DNA of 64,000 nt from Pseudomonas brassicacearum (lineage in GTDB: Bacteria; Pseudomonadota; Gammaproteobacteria; Pseudomonadales; Pseudomonadaceae). Position 1 is the stretch's first letter. Every line of letters starts with the position of its first letter. Positions 50,301-58,796 of the stretch are shown in pieces. The notes below the pieces were generated by a model, which saw only the letters and a list, made by a program, of their open reading frames with translations, was not told where the DNA came from and did not search any database. The DNA lies in the NCBI RefSeq assembly GCF_009601685.2, contig NZ_CP045701.2, forward strand, positions 5,952,001 through 6,016,000. Direction: 5' to 3'. Position numbers and translations under genes: made by a program.

Positions 50301-51078
50301 GATTGAACGCAACGAATTGTCATTGTCCTTCCAACCAAAAATCAGCCTCGTCGACAATCAACTGGTGGGTGCCGAAGCATTGATCCGCTGGACGCACCCC
50401 ACGTTTGGCGACGTGCCGCCGGAACACTTCATCCCCCTGGCGGAAGAAAACGGCATGATCCTGCAAATCGGCGATTGGGTGCTGGAGCGCGCCTGCCGGC
50501 AATTGTCTGAATGGAACGACGCCTACGACAGCCTCGGCCCCCTTTCGGTCAATCTGGCCGGGGCCCAGCTGCGCCAACCCAACCTACTGGGGCGTATCGA
50601 ACAACTGCTGCGCGAGCACCAGCTCGAACCCGGCTTATTGCAACTGGAAATTACCGAAAACTTCATCATGAGCCAGGCCGAAGAGGCCCTGACGGTGCTG
50701 CACCAGCTGAAAAAGCTCGGCGTGCAATTGGCCATCGACGACTTCGGCACCGGCTATTCCTCCCTGAGTTACCTCAAGCGCCTGCCACTGGACATCCTCA
50801 AGATCGACCAATCCTTCGTCCGCGGCCTGCCCGACGACCCCCACGACGCGGCCATCGTGCGAGCAATCATCGCCCTGGGCCGCAGCATGCAATTCACCGT
50901 GATCGCCGAGGGCGTCGAAACCCTGGCCCAGCAGCAATTCCTGACCGAAGAAGGTTGCGAACAGATCCAGGGCTACATCGTCAGCCTGCCGCTGTGTGCC
51001 GACGAGTTTGCCGCAACGTTTCTTCGTATGACCGTATCGGATTTTTCGGATAGCACAGCCGAGAAACCATCGCTATAA
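47335..51078 (+). CDS. rmcA: RmcA-type c-di-GMP sensor enzyme (binding domain, PAS, GGDEF, EAL)
   Basis: A 1247-residue membrane protein matching P. aeruginosa RmcA (PA0575) in length, architecture and place after rpoD. Signal peptide (PRLTAALLLSLMTWTATAG), periplasmic solute-binding type 3 domain (about 25-255), one membrane helix (about 267-286), about four PAS domains (about 310-790), GGDEF domain with intact LGGDEF (about 885) and EAL domain with GAEALIRW (about 1012) and DDFGTGYSSL. Both catalytic motifs are intact. RmcA is known to lower c-di-GMP in response to redox/phenazine signals. The start is the ATG giving MPRLTAAL; upstream in-frame sequence overlaps rpoD and is not credible. 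Confidence 0.9.
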   Translation: MPRLTAALLLSLMTWTATAGALTLTDEELRWLKDHPDLRLGVDASWPPFEFRDDQGRYQGLAADYVEIIRERLAIKLTPIEPASWTAVLEQVAQGKIDLLPGIMSTPERQNYLAFTRPYLDFPIVILAHRGGAQPHNLKELYGLKIAVVENYAPHELLRNHHPDLNLVALPNVSSALQALATDEVDAVVGDLASSVWSLRQLKLEGLYVSGETPYRYQLAMAVPRDNKVLVGILDKVLADMSPAEVAEIQQKWVGNVHDYRQLWSDLLIYGLPALLLLVGILAVVIRINRRLSSEIARRVELEQELRSSEYHYRGLVESLSAIAWEARVSDFTYSYVSPHAEDLLGYPLSHWLVPGFWRNIIHPADLIRAQTYCNHEVLAGRDHCIDYRVLTADGRCLWVRDIVSLIEHGHEPLMRGLMIDISEAKRTEEALRLSEQKFASVFRQCPDILVIARLLDGCLLEVNKAFEEQVGLSAAEVVGRNATELNIWGIQGVGPALLQRLQAGSIRNLEMPFRRSNGQVFTGLISAEPFDLDTTPALVVVVRDISQLKETQQQLQTSEEKFAKAFHASPDGLLLSRQSDGLLIEVNEGFSRITGFNSVLSVDRSTLDLGIWVNLNERKQMLDLLKRDGFVKDFSCHIRRNDGQIRLCEVSSRPLPIGNEDCMLTIARDITERHLMQEKLQQAATVFESTAEGVLITDTQQHISAVNRAFTEITGYSETEALGHTPRLLASGLHDSAFYAAMWHQLTAEGHWQGEISNRRKNGELYPSWLTISAVRNRDRQITHFVAVFADISSLKHAQARLDYQAHHDPLTGLPNRTLFESRLLTALNSQQENGGQGAVLFLDLDRFKHINDSLGHPVGDLLLKGIAVRLREQLRDIDTVARLGGDEFIILLPGLQQPSDAEHIAQKLLNCFAAPFQAGEHEFFISASIGTSLYPQDGCDVATLVKNADAAMYRSKAKGRNRVEKYTCDLTAQASERVALEHELRRAIERNELSLSFQPKISLVDNQLVGAEALIRWTHPTFGDVPPEHFIPLAEENGMILQIGDWVLERACRQLSEWNDAYDSLGPLSVNLAGAQLRQPNLLGRIEQLLREHQLEPGLLQLEITENFIMSQAEEALTVLHQLKKLGVQLAIDDFGTGYSSLSYLKRLPLDILKIDQSFVRGLPDDPHDAAIVRAIIALGRSMQFTVIAEGVETLAQQQFLTEEGCEQIQGYIVSLPLCADEFAATFLRMTVSDFSDSTAEKPSL

Positions 51079-51079
51079 T
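51074..51079 (+). promoter_or_regulatory. -10 box (TATAAT) of the CAU tRNA gene
   Basis: A perfect TATAAT lies 14 bp before the tRNA, inside the rmcA stop-codon region. No good -35 element is visible. GCGGCCT next to it could be a discriminator. Confidence 0.6.
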
Positions 51080-51093
51080 CCGCGGCCTACTGA

Positions 51094-51170
51094 GGGCCCA
51101 TAGCTCAGTTGGTTAGAGCAGAGGACTCATAATCCTTTGGTCCACGGTTCGAGTCCGTGTGGGCCCACCA
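51094..51170 (+). tRNA. tRNA with CAU anticodon, probably tRNA-Ile2 (lysidine type)
   Basis: 77-nt cloverleaf: acceptor GGGCCCA/TGGGCCC with encoded ACCA end, D-loop AGCTCAGTTGGTTAGAGC, anticodon loop CTCATAA in an AGGA-paired stem, and T-loop GGTTCGAGTCC. CAT could be Met or Ile2. C4-G69 and C5-G68 in the acceptor stem are the pairs reported as TilS determinants of tRNA-Ile2; elongator tRNA-Met of E. coli has U-A and A-U there. I favour Ile2, although some annotations of this locus say Met. Confidence 0.92.
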
Positions 51171-51176
51171 ATTCGA

Positions 51177-51208
51177 AAGCCGCGCATTGCGCGGCTTCGT
51201 CGTTTTTG
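51177..51208 (+). terminator. Terminator of the tRNA gene
   Basis: AAGCCGCG/CGCGGCTT (8-bp stem, CATTG loop) followed by CGTCGTTTTT, 6 bp after the tRNA. Confidence 0.85.
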
Positions 51209-51358
51209 AGACTGTGGACTTTGCGCACTAGCCGAAGGTTTTCATAAACGGCTCTGCAAACAGGTAGTCCCCAACGAGCCTCCTACTGCCGCCTTCAGGC
51301 GCGGCAACCCACAACACAAACACTGCGCCCCCCAAGTCCCTTGAAGGCAGCGACCCGA

Positions 51359-52288
51359 TTGAACATCGACACACGCATCAAATTCCGTCATCTGGTGTGT
51401 TTTCTCGAAGTGGCGCGCCAGGGCAGCCTGGCCCGTGCGGCAGACAAACTGGCGATCAGCCAACCGGCGCTTTCCAAGACGTTGAAGGAGTTGGAAACGT
51501 TGCTGGCCGCCGTGCTGTTCGAACGAAGCAAGAAGGGGGCGACGCTGACGGAAGCCGGCGCAGCTTTTCTGCGATATGCGGGGCCGAGCGTGCAAGCGCT
51601 GCGCGAGGGGGTCAATAGCCTGCGCGCAGGTGTCCATGAGCCCGTTGCCATTAGCGTTGGCGTGCTGTCCACGGTTGAAAGCCTGTTGGTCCCAGAGGTT
51701 GTCTGTCGATTGCATGCTCGTCATCCGGCCTTGGTAATCAGCGTGGTGACCGGCCCCAGTGCGCATTTGCTATCGCAACTGCGCGTCGGTGAACTGGACC
51801 TGGTGGTTGGCCGAATGACCGATAGCCCATTGATTCACGGGCTGGCATTCGAACACCTCTACAGCGAGTCCATGACCCTGGTGGTGTGCAACGACCATCC
51901 TGTGCTCGCGAATCCACAGGGGCATAAGAATCTCGAGGACTATCCCTGGGTACTCCCCTTGGCGGGGACGACCATCCGTAAATTCGCCGACGCCCTGTTT
52001 GTTCAGCACGGCATTACCCCATCACGCCAACGCCTGGAAACCCTATCGGTCGCGTTGAGTCGGCGCTACGTACAATGCAGCCAGGCCATCTGGGTGGCGC
52101 CTTTCGACGCGGTCCGGCAGGACTTGAAACAAGGCGTTTTGGTGGAGCTGGAATTAGGGGCACGCGAACCTGGCGGTTCCGTGGGGCTGTGCACAAATCC
52201 CGCGTTGCCGGTGACACCCCAGGCACAGTGGTGCATGGAGGCACTTCGCGAAGTCGGGCAGGAATACCTCGAAGGAAAATACCCATAA
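51359..52288 (+). CDS. pcaQ: LysR-type regulator PcaQ
   Basis: Activator of protocatechuate catabolism, about 309 residues. The N-terminal winged helix reads [22 protein letters not shown] then [16 protein letters not shown]; the effector domain follows ([29 protein letters not shown]). It directly precedes pcaHG on the same strand. The start is a TTG giving [11 protein letters not shown], as in other PcaQ proteins; another TTG 18 bases upstream is possible. A palindrome matching the PcaQ box overlaps its stop codon. Confidence 0.88.
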   Translation: MNIDTRIKFRHLVCFLEVARQGSLARAADKLAISQPALSKTLKELETLLAAVLFERSKKGATLTEAGAAFLRYAGPSVQALREGVNSLRAGVHEPVAISVGVLSTVESLLVPEVVCRLHARHPALVISVVTGPSAHLLSQLRVGELDLVVGRMTDSPLIHGLAFEHLYSESMTLVVCNDHPVLANPQGHKNLEDYPWVLPLAGTTIRKFADALFVQHGITPSRQRLETLSVALSRRYVQCSQAIWVAPFDAVRQDLKQGVLVELELGAREPGGSVGLCTNPALPVTPQAQWCMEALREVGQEYLEGKYP

Positions 52289-52300
52289 CCATTTGGATAT
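52285..52300 (+). promoter_or_regulatory. Candidate PcaQ binding site
   Basis: ATAACC-ATTT-GGATAT fits the dyad ATAACC-N4-GGTTAA described for PcaQ in Sinorhizobium, with two mismatches on the right half. It overlaps the pcaQ stop codon, 116 bp before the pcaH start, a plausible activator position. Confidence 0.5.
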
Positions 52301-52415
52301 GGATCAAGTCGGTTTTTTCAATTTTGGGTTGGGCCGGGCAAGAGGAAACTGGGCTACCAGTTGCTGCCAACGCAGCGCTTGCCTTTGCCGAACCATAACA
52401 ACAGGAAAAATCGAC

Positions 52416-53135
52416 ATGTCTGATGCGCATGACAGCCGCTTCGTCATTCGTGACCGAAATTGGCACCCCAAAGCCCTGACACCTGACTACAAGACTTCGA
52501 TCCTGCGTTCACCGCGCCAGGCCCTGGTGAGTATTCCCCAGTCCCTGTCGGAAACCAGCGGGCCGGATTTTTCCCATCTGAAAATGGGCCAGCACGATAA
52601 CGATCTGCTGCTCAATTTCAATCACGGCGGCTTGCCCATCGGCGAACGCATCATCGTCGCGGGCCGGGTCTGTGACCAATTCGGCAAACCGATTCCCCAT
52701 ACGTTGGTGGAAATGTGGCAAGCCAATGCAGGGGGGCGTTACCGGCATAAGAAAGACAGTTATCTGGCGCCGCTCGATCCCAATTTCGGCGGGGTCGGCC
52801 GCGCGCTGACTGACCGTGACGGCAACTACAGCTTTCGCACGGTCAAACCGGGCCCCTACCCATGGCGCAACGGCCCCAATGACTGGAGACCGGCCCACAT
52901 CCATGTCTCCATCAGTGGTCCGTCCATTGCCACGCGCTTGATAACTCAGCTGTATTTCGAAGGTGATCCGCTCATTCCCATGTGCCCGATCGTCAAGACG
53001 ATCGCGAGTCAGGAGGCGGTGCAGAGCTTGATCGCCAAGCTTGATATGAGCATGGCCAATCCTATGGATTGCCTGGCTTATCGCTTTGATATTGTTTTGC
53101 GCGGACAGCGCAAGACCCACTTCGAAAACCGCTGA
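52416..53135 (+). CDS. pcaH: Protocatechuate 3,4-dioxygenase beta subunit PcaH
   Basis: Catalytic iron subunit of intradiol ring cleavage (protocatechuate to beta-carboxy-cis,cis-muconate). 239 residues. The non-heme Fe(III) ligands are visible: Tyr in GPYPWRNG, and Tyr/His in the [13 protein letters not shown] stretch. [28 protein letters not shown] is the dioxygenase fold signature. The start ATG (MSDAHDSRF) follows ACAGGAAAAA. 12 bp before pcaG. Confidence 0.96.
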   Translation: MSDAHDSRFVIRDRNWHPKALTPDYKTSILRSPRQALVSIPQSLSETSGPDFSHLKMGQHDNDLLLNFNHGGLPIGERIIVAGRVCDQFGKPIPHTLVEMWQANAGGRYRHKKDSYLAPLDPNFGGVGRALTDRDGNYSFRTVKPGPYPWRNGPNDWRPAHIHVSISGPSIATRLITQLYFEGDPLIPMCPIVKTIASQEAVQSLIAKLDMSMANPMDCLAYRFDIVLRGQRKTHFENR

Positions 53136-53147
53136 GGAGGCATGCGC

Positions 53148-53750
53148 ATGTCCGTTCAACTTCTGCCTGAAACCCCTTCGCAAACTGCCGGCCCTTATGT
53201 GCATATCGGCTTGGCGCTGGAGGCGGCTGGTAATCCGCCGCGAGCACAGGAAATCTGGAATGAAATGGCCAAGCCTGGCGCGCCAGGTGAGCACATCGTA
53301 CTGATGGGCCACGTGTATGACGGCAACGGCCATTTGATTCGTGACGCGTTTCTCGAGTTTTGGCAGGCTAATCCGCAAGGCGTCTACGACACCGAATACG
53401 CTCTGGAAAAGCCCTTCAACTGTTTTGGCCGTACTGCCACCGCCGACGATGGCGCGTGGATCATCAAGACCGTAAAACCCGGCACCGTGAAAAACGCCGC
53501 AGGCTTTCCCATGGCCCCGCATATCAACGTTTCCCTGTTTGCTCGCGGGATCAACATTCACTTGCAGACCCGCCTGTATTTCGACGACGAATCCGAGGCG
53601 AACGCCGTGGACCCCATCCTGGGTCTGATCGAGCAGCCGCCACGTCGCCAATCCCTGATTGCCAAGCGCTCCACGCTCGATGGCAAGTTGGTTTATCATT
53701 TCGACATTCATGTGCAAGGTGAATCAGAAACGGTGTTCTTCGATTTTTAA
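53148..53750 (+). CDS. pcaG: Protocatechuate 3,4-dioxygenase alpha subunit PcaG
   Basis: Structural partner of PcaH in the (alpha-beta)12 enzyme, 200 residues, same fold but lacking iron ligands. Begins SVQLLPETPSQTAGPYVHIGL and has GHVYDGNGHLIRDAFLEFWQANPQG. AGGAGG at spacing 7 selects this ATG; an ATG six bases earlier would sit one base from AGGAGG. Followed by a terminator. Confidence 0.95.
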   Translation: MSVQLLPETPSQTAGPYVHIGLALEAAGNPPRAQEIWNEMAKPGAPGEHIVLMGHVYDGNGHLIRDAFLEFWQANPQGVYDTEYALEKPFNCFGRTATADDGAWIIKTVKPGTVKNAAGFPMAPHINVSLFARGINIHLQTRLYFDDESEANAVDPILGLIEQPPRRQSLIAKRSTLDGKLVYHFDIHVQGESETVFFDF

Positions 53751-53807
53751 TCGCCACTTGCACAGCATCGGGGGTGTGAGCACTCGGATTGTTTAGACGC
53801 CCTCCCT

Positions 53808-53837
53808 AAAACCAGCCCCATCAGGGTCTGGTTTTTT
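53808..53837 (+). terminator. Terminator after pcaG
   Basis: AAAACCAG/CTGGTTTT stem with inner CCC/GGG pairs and a terminal T6. The remainder of the 312-bp spacer 53751-54062 contains no recognisable gene but must contain the 5' end of the next gene, whose start is unclear. Confidence 0.85.
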
Positions 53838-54062
53838 GTCGAATTCAGCTTTAAAGGCTGACGGTTTTTTGATCGCCATAGCAACTCCGGCAACCCATCG
53901 CTCCCCGCCCTTGTCCCTGTACTCACCGGCAGTAATACTCTGTGACGTTCACCCTTCCCACACCTAAGACCGTTCAGCCTCCTCAGCGAGACACCCATCA
54001 TCGCCAGCCCCAGCCTCTCTCGACTGTTTCTAGACCTGTTCTGGCAACTCAGCATCCTGCTG

Positions 54063-56423
54063 GTGCCGGCCTTTTTCGTAACATTGCTACCACCTGCGCT
54101 GGCTTTATCGGTGGTGCTGTTCTTCGGCCTGCTGATGGGAGTTGCCGCGCGTCTGGGCTGGCTATCGATCGGCCGAGGCTGTGCCCGGCTGATGATCGGC
54201 GCCGTGTTCGGCCTGGGCTTCAGCCTGGGCAGGGCCCTGCCCGAGTGGTGGGGAATTCTGGTGGCAATTGTCAGCATCATCGGTGGGCTCGCGGGCGTCA
54301 GTGCATGGGAGCGGCGCCTGGGCTTGGTGTTGGTTAGCCTCAAAGGAGCCAGTGCCTGGGGAGGAAACGAACCGCAACTGACGCCTGAAGGCGAGCCGAT
54401 CCGGGTGTTCAATCACGGTGAGATCGCCATGGGCGGCCCGACTTATTGCGACTATCTGTTCCCCGACGGTGTGCTCCTGCAAGGCTTGGGCTCTTCGGCC
54501 GTGTTCTCCAGCGACGGGCGCTATTTCGCGGCGCCGGTACCGTCCCGGCAGGCATGGGGACTGGTGGTGCTCGACCGTCAGCAACGCCAGTTGTACCGCT
54601 GCGCCGACAGCGGGCTTTGGGAGTTGGACGCTTTTGACCTCGACGTCTTGCGCGGCCGCCACAGCCCCTTGGTGGACGACAGTGTTCGCGAAACCCGGCT
54701 CGATGAGCTGTTAAAAACGGCCAGCGTTTCCAGTCTGGTGCCTGTCGCCGATCTCTGGCTGGAACCCGACTGGCATCCGGAGAATGTCCTACACACGTTC
54801 GAACGACGTTCCGCTGATGGCCTGCAATGCCTGCAAGGCAACATTTCATTGCCTTCGACGTTCCGTGATCTGGCCCAGCCATTGGAACCGCTGCGTTCAC
54901 CGCGCTACACCGTCAGCGTCAACGGGCAACCGTCTGGCCTGCTGATGGCGGCCGATGCGCCGCTGGTATGGAGCAGCGATCAACGCGCGCTGGTGTGTCT
55001 GGCCCAGGCGCGGGATTCTCAAGAGGGCGACCAGTATTGGTTGTGGCAGCTCGACAAAGGCTGGCGCGCCTTGCCGTTGCCGTGGGTGAAGAGTGTTACT
55101 GAACCGTCTTTCTATTGGCATGAGTTGCTGAGTCTCGACGCGCACCATGTGCATATCGGCGCGTACCTCGACTATCCCCGACCAGGCTCTGGCCGTTATG
55201 GCTACCGCCTGGACAGCATCCATAGCGACACCGAAACCCAGGCCGGTCATGACGCCCAGGGTCGGGTAAAGGTCGCTGAGTTCACACTGACCCGCACGGC
55301 CATTGTGATGCCGTTGGACAGCCGGGGCCTGCGCGGTGACTCATACATCGAGACGCAGCCGATGCTGGGTGGCGCATGCGCTCAGTTGATCTGGCTTAGC
55401 GACAATCGCGAGGGGCTTGGCGGTTATCGCTGCCAGATTGGTGATTGGCACTTGCCAGGCAGTTGGCTGCTGGATCATCGCGTCTCTGACTGCGGGCGTT
55501 ACCTGGCGCTGCTGCCCTTTGCAGACTCGACGACAGTGACCACCCATGCGGTCATTGCAGATGTGAAGGATCGACGCCTGCTAGAAGGCCCCGCCATGTG
55601 GGTGGAACGAATACTCGATTTTCGGGATGGCCGGCTGAGCCTGGCGGTTGTGGCCGGTCGTCTTGACCAAGACCTGGACAGCAGCGCGCTGCAACGCTTC
55701 AACATCCCCGCGCCGCCGATCGGCAGCGACCCTTCGTTCTTTCATCCCCGCGAGCAATCCCGGCTGTTCTACAACACCGTGGACCTGCAGGTAACAAACT
55801 CACAACTGCACCGCGTTGCCCCCTGGCGCCTGGTGGATCGACCGCAAGTGGCCAACGCCGACGGTGACTTCATCCAGCCCGCCCGCGACCATCAGGATGC
55901 CGCCTGGCTGTTCGGCAGCGAAACGGAATATGCCGACAGTTGGGTGCGCGCGCAGACGCCCCGGCTCGCAGGCCATCTGCTGACAGCCTCAGGCTGCGCG
56001 TTGGTCGACCTTGCACCGTCGATGATCTGGTCGACGGATAGCCGCTACTTGGCCCTGACTTGCATGGCAACCGATGTGACGGAACAGTGTGGCAGTTATC
56101 GAGGCTGGCAATTGCTGCTCCTGGATGTCCAGGCGCACTCGTTGCGGGTGCATCCGCAGTGGCTGGGCAACCGGCCGCTGTTTGAACGCTTCGACGCCGA
56201 GCAGCTGCATGTCCGGTGCTTCGAGCGCGATTGGGAAGCGCAAGACGATGACGACCCAGGCTCAGTACAGTCGTTCTCACTGGATCTCTTGTTGCAGCTG
56301 CCCGCCGAACAACTGGTTCGCCAGGACGGTTTCTGGTTCAGGGCTTCACAGGTGCATCTGGCCCCCGCCTGGCGCGCACTGACTTTGCCTGCCATTGGCT
56401 ATTTCGCACGTGAGAGCCTGTAA
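54063..56423 (+). CDS. Large membrane-anchored protein of unknown function
   Basis: From the GTG at 54063 the frame encodes 786 residues. The N terminus is hydrophobic with about three membrane segments (LSVVLFFGLLMGVAARLG; LMIGAVFGLGFSLG; WWGILVAIVSIIGG), and the remaining 680 residues are soluble, with repeated Asp-rich turns (FSSDGRYFAAPV, WSSDQRALVCL, WSTDSRYLALTC) like beta-propeller blades. Coding continues upstream in frame to 53946 (residues SPSLSRLFLDLFWQL) without ATG, GTG or TTG, so the real start is unknown. No family name is recognised. Confidence 0.75.
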   Translation: MPAFFVTLLPPALALSVVLFFGLLMGVAARLGWLSIGRGCARLMIGAVFGLGFSLGRALPEWWGILVAIVSIIGGLAGVSAWERRLGLVLVSLKGASAWGGNEPQLTPEGEPIRVFNHGEIAMGGPTYCDYLFPDGVLLQGLGSSAVFSSDGRYFAAPVPSRQAWGLVVLDRQQRQLYRCADSGLWELDAFDLDVLRGRHSPLVDDSVRETRLDELLKTASVSSLVPVADLWLEPDWHPENVLHTFERRSADGLQCLQGNISLPSTFRDLAQPLEPLRSPRYTVSVNGQPSGLLMAADAPLVWSSDQRALVCLAQARDSQEGDQYWLWQLDKGWRALPLPWVKSVTEPSFYWHELLSLDAHHVHIGAYLDYPRPGSGRYGYRLDSIHSDTETQAGHDAQGRVKVAEFTLTRTAIVMPLDSRGLRGDSYIETQPMLGGACAQLIWLSDNREGLGGYRCQIGDWHLPGSWLLDHRVSDCGRYLALLPFADSTTVTTHAVIADVKDRRLLEGPAMWVERILDFRDGRLSLAVVAGRLDQDLDSSALQRFNIPAPPIGSDPSFFHPREQSRLFYNTVDLQVTNSQLHRVAPWRLVDRPQVANADGDFIQPARDHQDAAWLFGSETEYADSWVRAQTPRLAGHLLTASGCALVDLAPSMIWSTDSRYLALTCMATDVTEQCGSYRGWQLLLLDVQAHSLRVHPQWLGNRPLFERFDAEQLHVRCFERDWEAQDDDDPGSVQSFSLDLLLQLPAEQLVRQDGFWFRASQVHLAPAWRALTLPAIGYFARESL

Positions 56424-56459
56424 CATGCTCGCCATCGAATGCCTGCGCCGGAGCCCACT

Positions 56460-56921
56460 GTGACTGACACCCGCCCTCCCGTCCTCGACGAAATCGACCG
56501 GCAGCTGATCGCGGCGCTGCAAATCAATGCACGGGAAAGCGTCGCCATGCTCGCCCGGCAACTGGGTATCGCCCGTACGACCGTGACCTCGCGGCTGGCG
56601 CGCCTGGAAAAGACCAAGGTAATTACCGGATATGGCGTGCGCCTGGGGCAACGAGTGATTGACGGCGGCTTGCAGGCTTACGTCGGCATCAAGGTCCAGC
56701 CGCGCTCCGGCAAGGACGTGCTGCGACGCTTGAGCGCCATGGCCCAGGTGCAGCAGCTGTGCGCGGTCAGCGGTGAGTTCGACTATGTCGCCTGGTTGCG
56801 CACGGACTCGCCGGAACAGCTGGACCAGTTGCTGGACCAGATCGGCAGCGTGGACGGCGTGGAAAAGACCACCACCTCGATCATCCTCAGCAGCAAGATC
56901 GATCGGGGCCAGCCAGTCTAA
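56460..56921 (+). CDS. Lrp/AsnC family transcriptional regulator
   Basis: 153-residue leucine-responsive-type regulator: N-terminal helix-turn-helix (LAR-QLGIARTTVTSRLARLEKT) and a C-terminal RAM domain (LQAYVGIKVQPRSGKDV, CAVSGEFDYVAWLRT). The GTG with GGAG at spacing 7 is taken as start; an ATG 21 bases earlier is possible. Same strand as davBA, 181 bp upstream, and a comparable gene accompanies davBA in P. putida, so it probably controls lysine catabolism. The stop codon abuts a half REP sequence (AAGCCCGCTCCCACAG). Confidence 0.88.
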   Translation: MTDTRPPVLDEIDRQLIAALQINARESVAMLARQLGIARTTVTSRLARLEKTKVITGYGVRLGQRVIDGGLQAYVGIKVQPRSGKDVLRRLSAMAQVQQLCAVSGEFDYVAWLRTDSPEQLDQLLDQIGSVDGVEKTTTSIILSSKIDRGQPV

Positions 56922-57102
56922 GCCCGCTCCCACAGTGACATGTTTCGTCATTACGACTTACAAGCACAACAAAGTGACTAGAAACCGTTCAAAACGACGA
57001 CACATTGTGTCTTATTAACGTGTTCCACCCTCCCTAGAATGGCGGGCATCTTTCCTATACTCAGACGCGAACACCGCGTCGAGTCGCCCATCAAGGTCAG
57101 CC

Positions 57103-58785
57103 ATGAACAAGAACAATCGCCACCCAGCAGACGGTAAGAAGCCCATCACCATTTTCGGGCCGGACTTTCCTTTCGCCTTTGACGACTGGATCGAGCATCC
57201 GGCTGGCCTGGGCAGTATTCCCGCTCACAACCACGGTGCGGAAGTGGCGATTGTCGGGGCCGGGATCGCTGGCCTGGTGGCGGCGTACGAGCTGATGAAG
57301 CTGGGTCTCAAGCCCGTGGTCTACGAAGCGTCGAAAATGGGTGGGCGCCTGCGTTCACAAGCGTTCAATGGCGCCGAAGGCGTGATCGCCGAGCTGGGCG
57401 GCATGCGCTTTCCGGTGTCGTCCACTGCGTTCTACCATTACGTCGACAAGCTGGGCCTGGAGACCAAACCGTTCCCCAACCCACTGACCCCGGCGTCCGG
57501 CAGCACGGTCATCGACCTGGAAGGCCAGACCTACTACGCACAGAAGCTGGCGGATCTCCCCGCACTGTTCCAGGAAGTCGCCGACGCCTGGGCCGATGCG
57601 CTGGAGGATGGTTCGCGCTTCGGCGACATCCAGCAGGCAATCCGTGACCGCGACGTGCCACGCCTCAAGGCGCTGTGGAACACCCTGGTGCCACTGTGGG
57701 ACGACCGCACCTTCTACGACTTCGTCGCCACCTCCAAGGCCTTTGCCAAGCTCTCTTTCCAGCACCGCGAAGTGTTCGGCCAGGTCGGTTTCGGCACGGG
57801 CGGCTGGGATTCGGACTTCCCCAACTCCATGCTGGAAATCTTCCGTGTGGTGATGACCAACTGCGACGACCACCAGCACCTGGTGGTCGGCGGCGTCGAG
57901 CAGGTGCCCCACGGCATCTGGAACCATGTGCCGGAGCGCTGCGTGCACTGGCCAGAAGGTACCAGCCTGAATTCGCTGCACCTGGGTGCCCCGCGCAGCG
58001 GCGTGAAACGCATTGCCCGCGCGACTGATGGCCGGTTCAGCGTGACCGACGTCTGGGATAACACCCGCGAGTACGCCGCCGTGCTGGTCACCTGCCAGAG
58101 CTGGCTGCTGACCACCCAGATCGAATGTGAAGAAACGCTGTTCTCGCAAAAAATGTGGATGGCCCTGGACCGCACCCGCTACATGCAATCGTCGAAGACC
58201 TTCGTGATGGTCGACCGGCCATTCTGGAAGGACAAGGACCCGGAGACCGGCCGCGACCTGATGAGCATGACCCTGACCGACCGTCTTACCCGCGGCACCT
58301 ATCTGTTCGACAACGGGGACGACAAGCCAGGGGTGATTTGCCTGTCGTATTCCTGGATGAGCGACGCGCTGAAAATGCTGCCGCATCCAGTGGAAAAGCG
58401 CGTGAAGCTGGCCCTCGATGCCCTGAAGAAGATCTACCCCAAGGTGGACATCGCCGCACGGATCATCGGCGATCCGATCACCGTGTCCTGGGAAGCCGAC
58501 CCGCATTTCCTCGGCGCCTTCAAGGGCGCCCTGCCCGGCCACTATCGCTACAACCAGCGCATGTATGCGCATTTCATGCAGGACGACATGCCAGCCGAAC
58601 AACGCGGGATCTTTATCGCCGGTGATGACGTCTCATGGACACCGGCCTGGGTCGAAGGCGCGGTACAGACCTCCCTCAATGCCGTGTGGGGCATCATGAA
58701 GCACTTCGGCGGTGAAACTCACGCCGAGAACCCGGGTCCAGGTGATGTGTTCCACGAGATCGGTCCGATCGCCCTGCCCGAATAA
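57103..58785 (+). CDS. davB: L-lysine 2-monooxygenase DavB
   Basis: FAD-dependent amine-oxidase-family enzyme that oxidatively decarboxylates L-lysine to 5-aminovaleramide. 560 residues, the same length as P. putida DavB. The FAD-binding segment VAIVGAGIAGLVAAYELMKL then KPVVYEASKMGGRLRS occupies about residues 48-88; GIFIAGDDVSWTPAWVEGAV near the end is the second flavin contact. Tryptophan 2-monooxygenases are close relatives, but the adjacent davA favours lysine. 11 bp before davA. Confidence 0.92.
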   Translation: MNKNNRHPADGKKPITIFGPDFPFAFDDWIEHPAGLGSIPAHNHGAEVAIVGAGIAGLVAAYELMKLGLKPVVYEASKMGGRLRSQAFNGAEGVIAELGGMRFPVSSTAFYHYVDKLGLETKPFPNPLTPASGSTVIDLEGQTYYAQKLADLPALFQEVADAWADALEDGSRFGDIQQAIRDRDVPRLKALWNTLVPLWDDRTFYDFVATSKAFAKLSFQHREVFGQVGFGTGGWDSDFPNSMLEIFRVVMTNCDDHQHLVVGGVEQVPHGIWNHVPERCVHWPEGTSLNSLHLGAPRSGVKRIARATDGRFSVTDVWDNTREYAAVLVTCQSWLLTTQIECEETLFSQKMWMALDRTRYMQSSKTFVMVDRPFWKDKDPETGRDLMSMTLTDRLTRGTYLFDNGDDKPGVICLSYSWMSDALKMLPHPVEKRVKLALDALKKIYPKVDIAARIIGDPITVSWEADPHFLGAFKGALPGHYRYNQRMYAHFMQDDMPAEQRGIFIAGDDVSWTPAWVEGAVQTSLNAVWGIMKHFGGETHAENPGPGDVFHEIGPIALPE

Positions 58786-58796
58786 AGGAGTTTTTG

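Noticed and set aside
51094..54062. Integrative element at the tRNA gene
   Set aside because: No integrase, no duplicated tRNA 3' end and no change to phage-like genes; only pcaQHG with normal composition.
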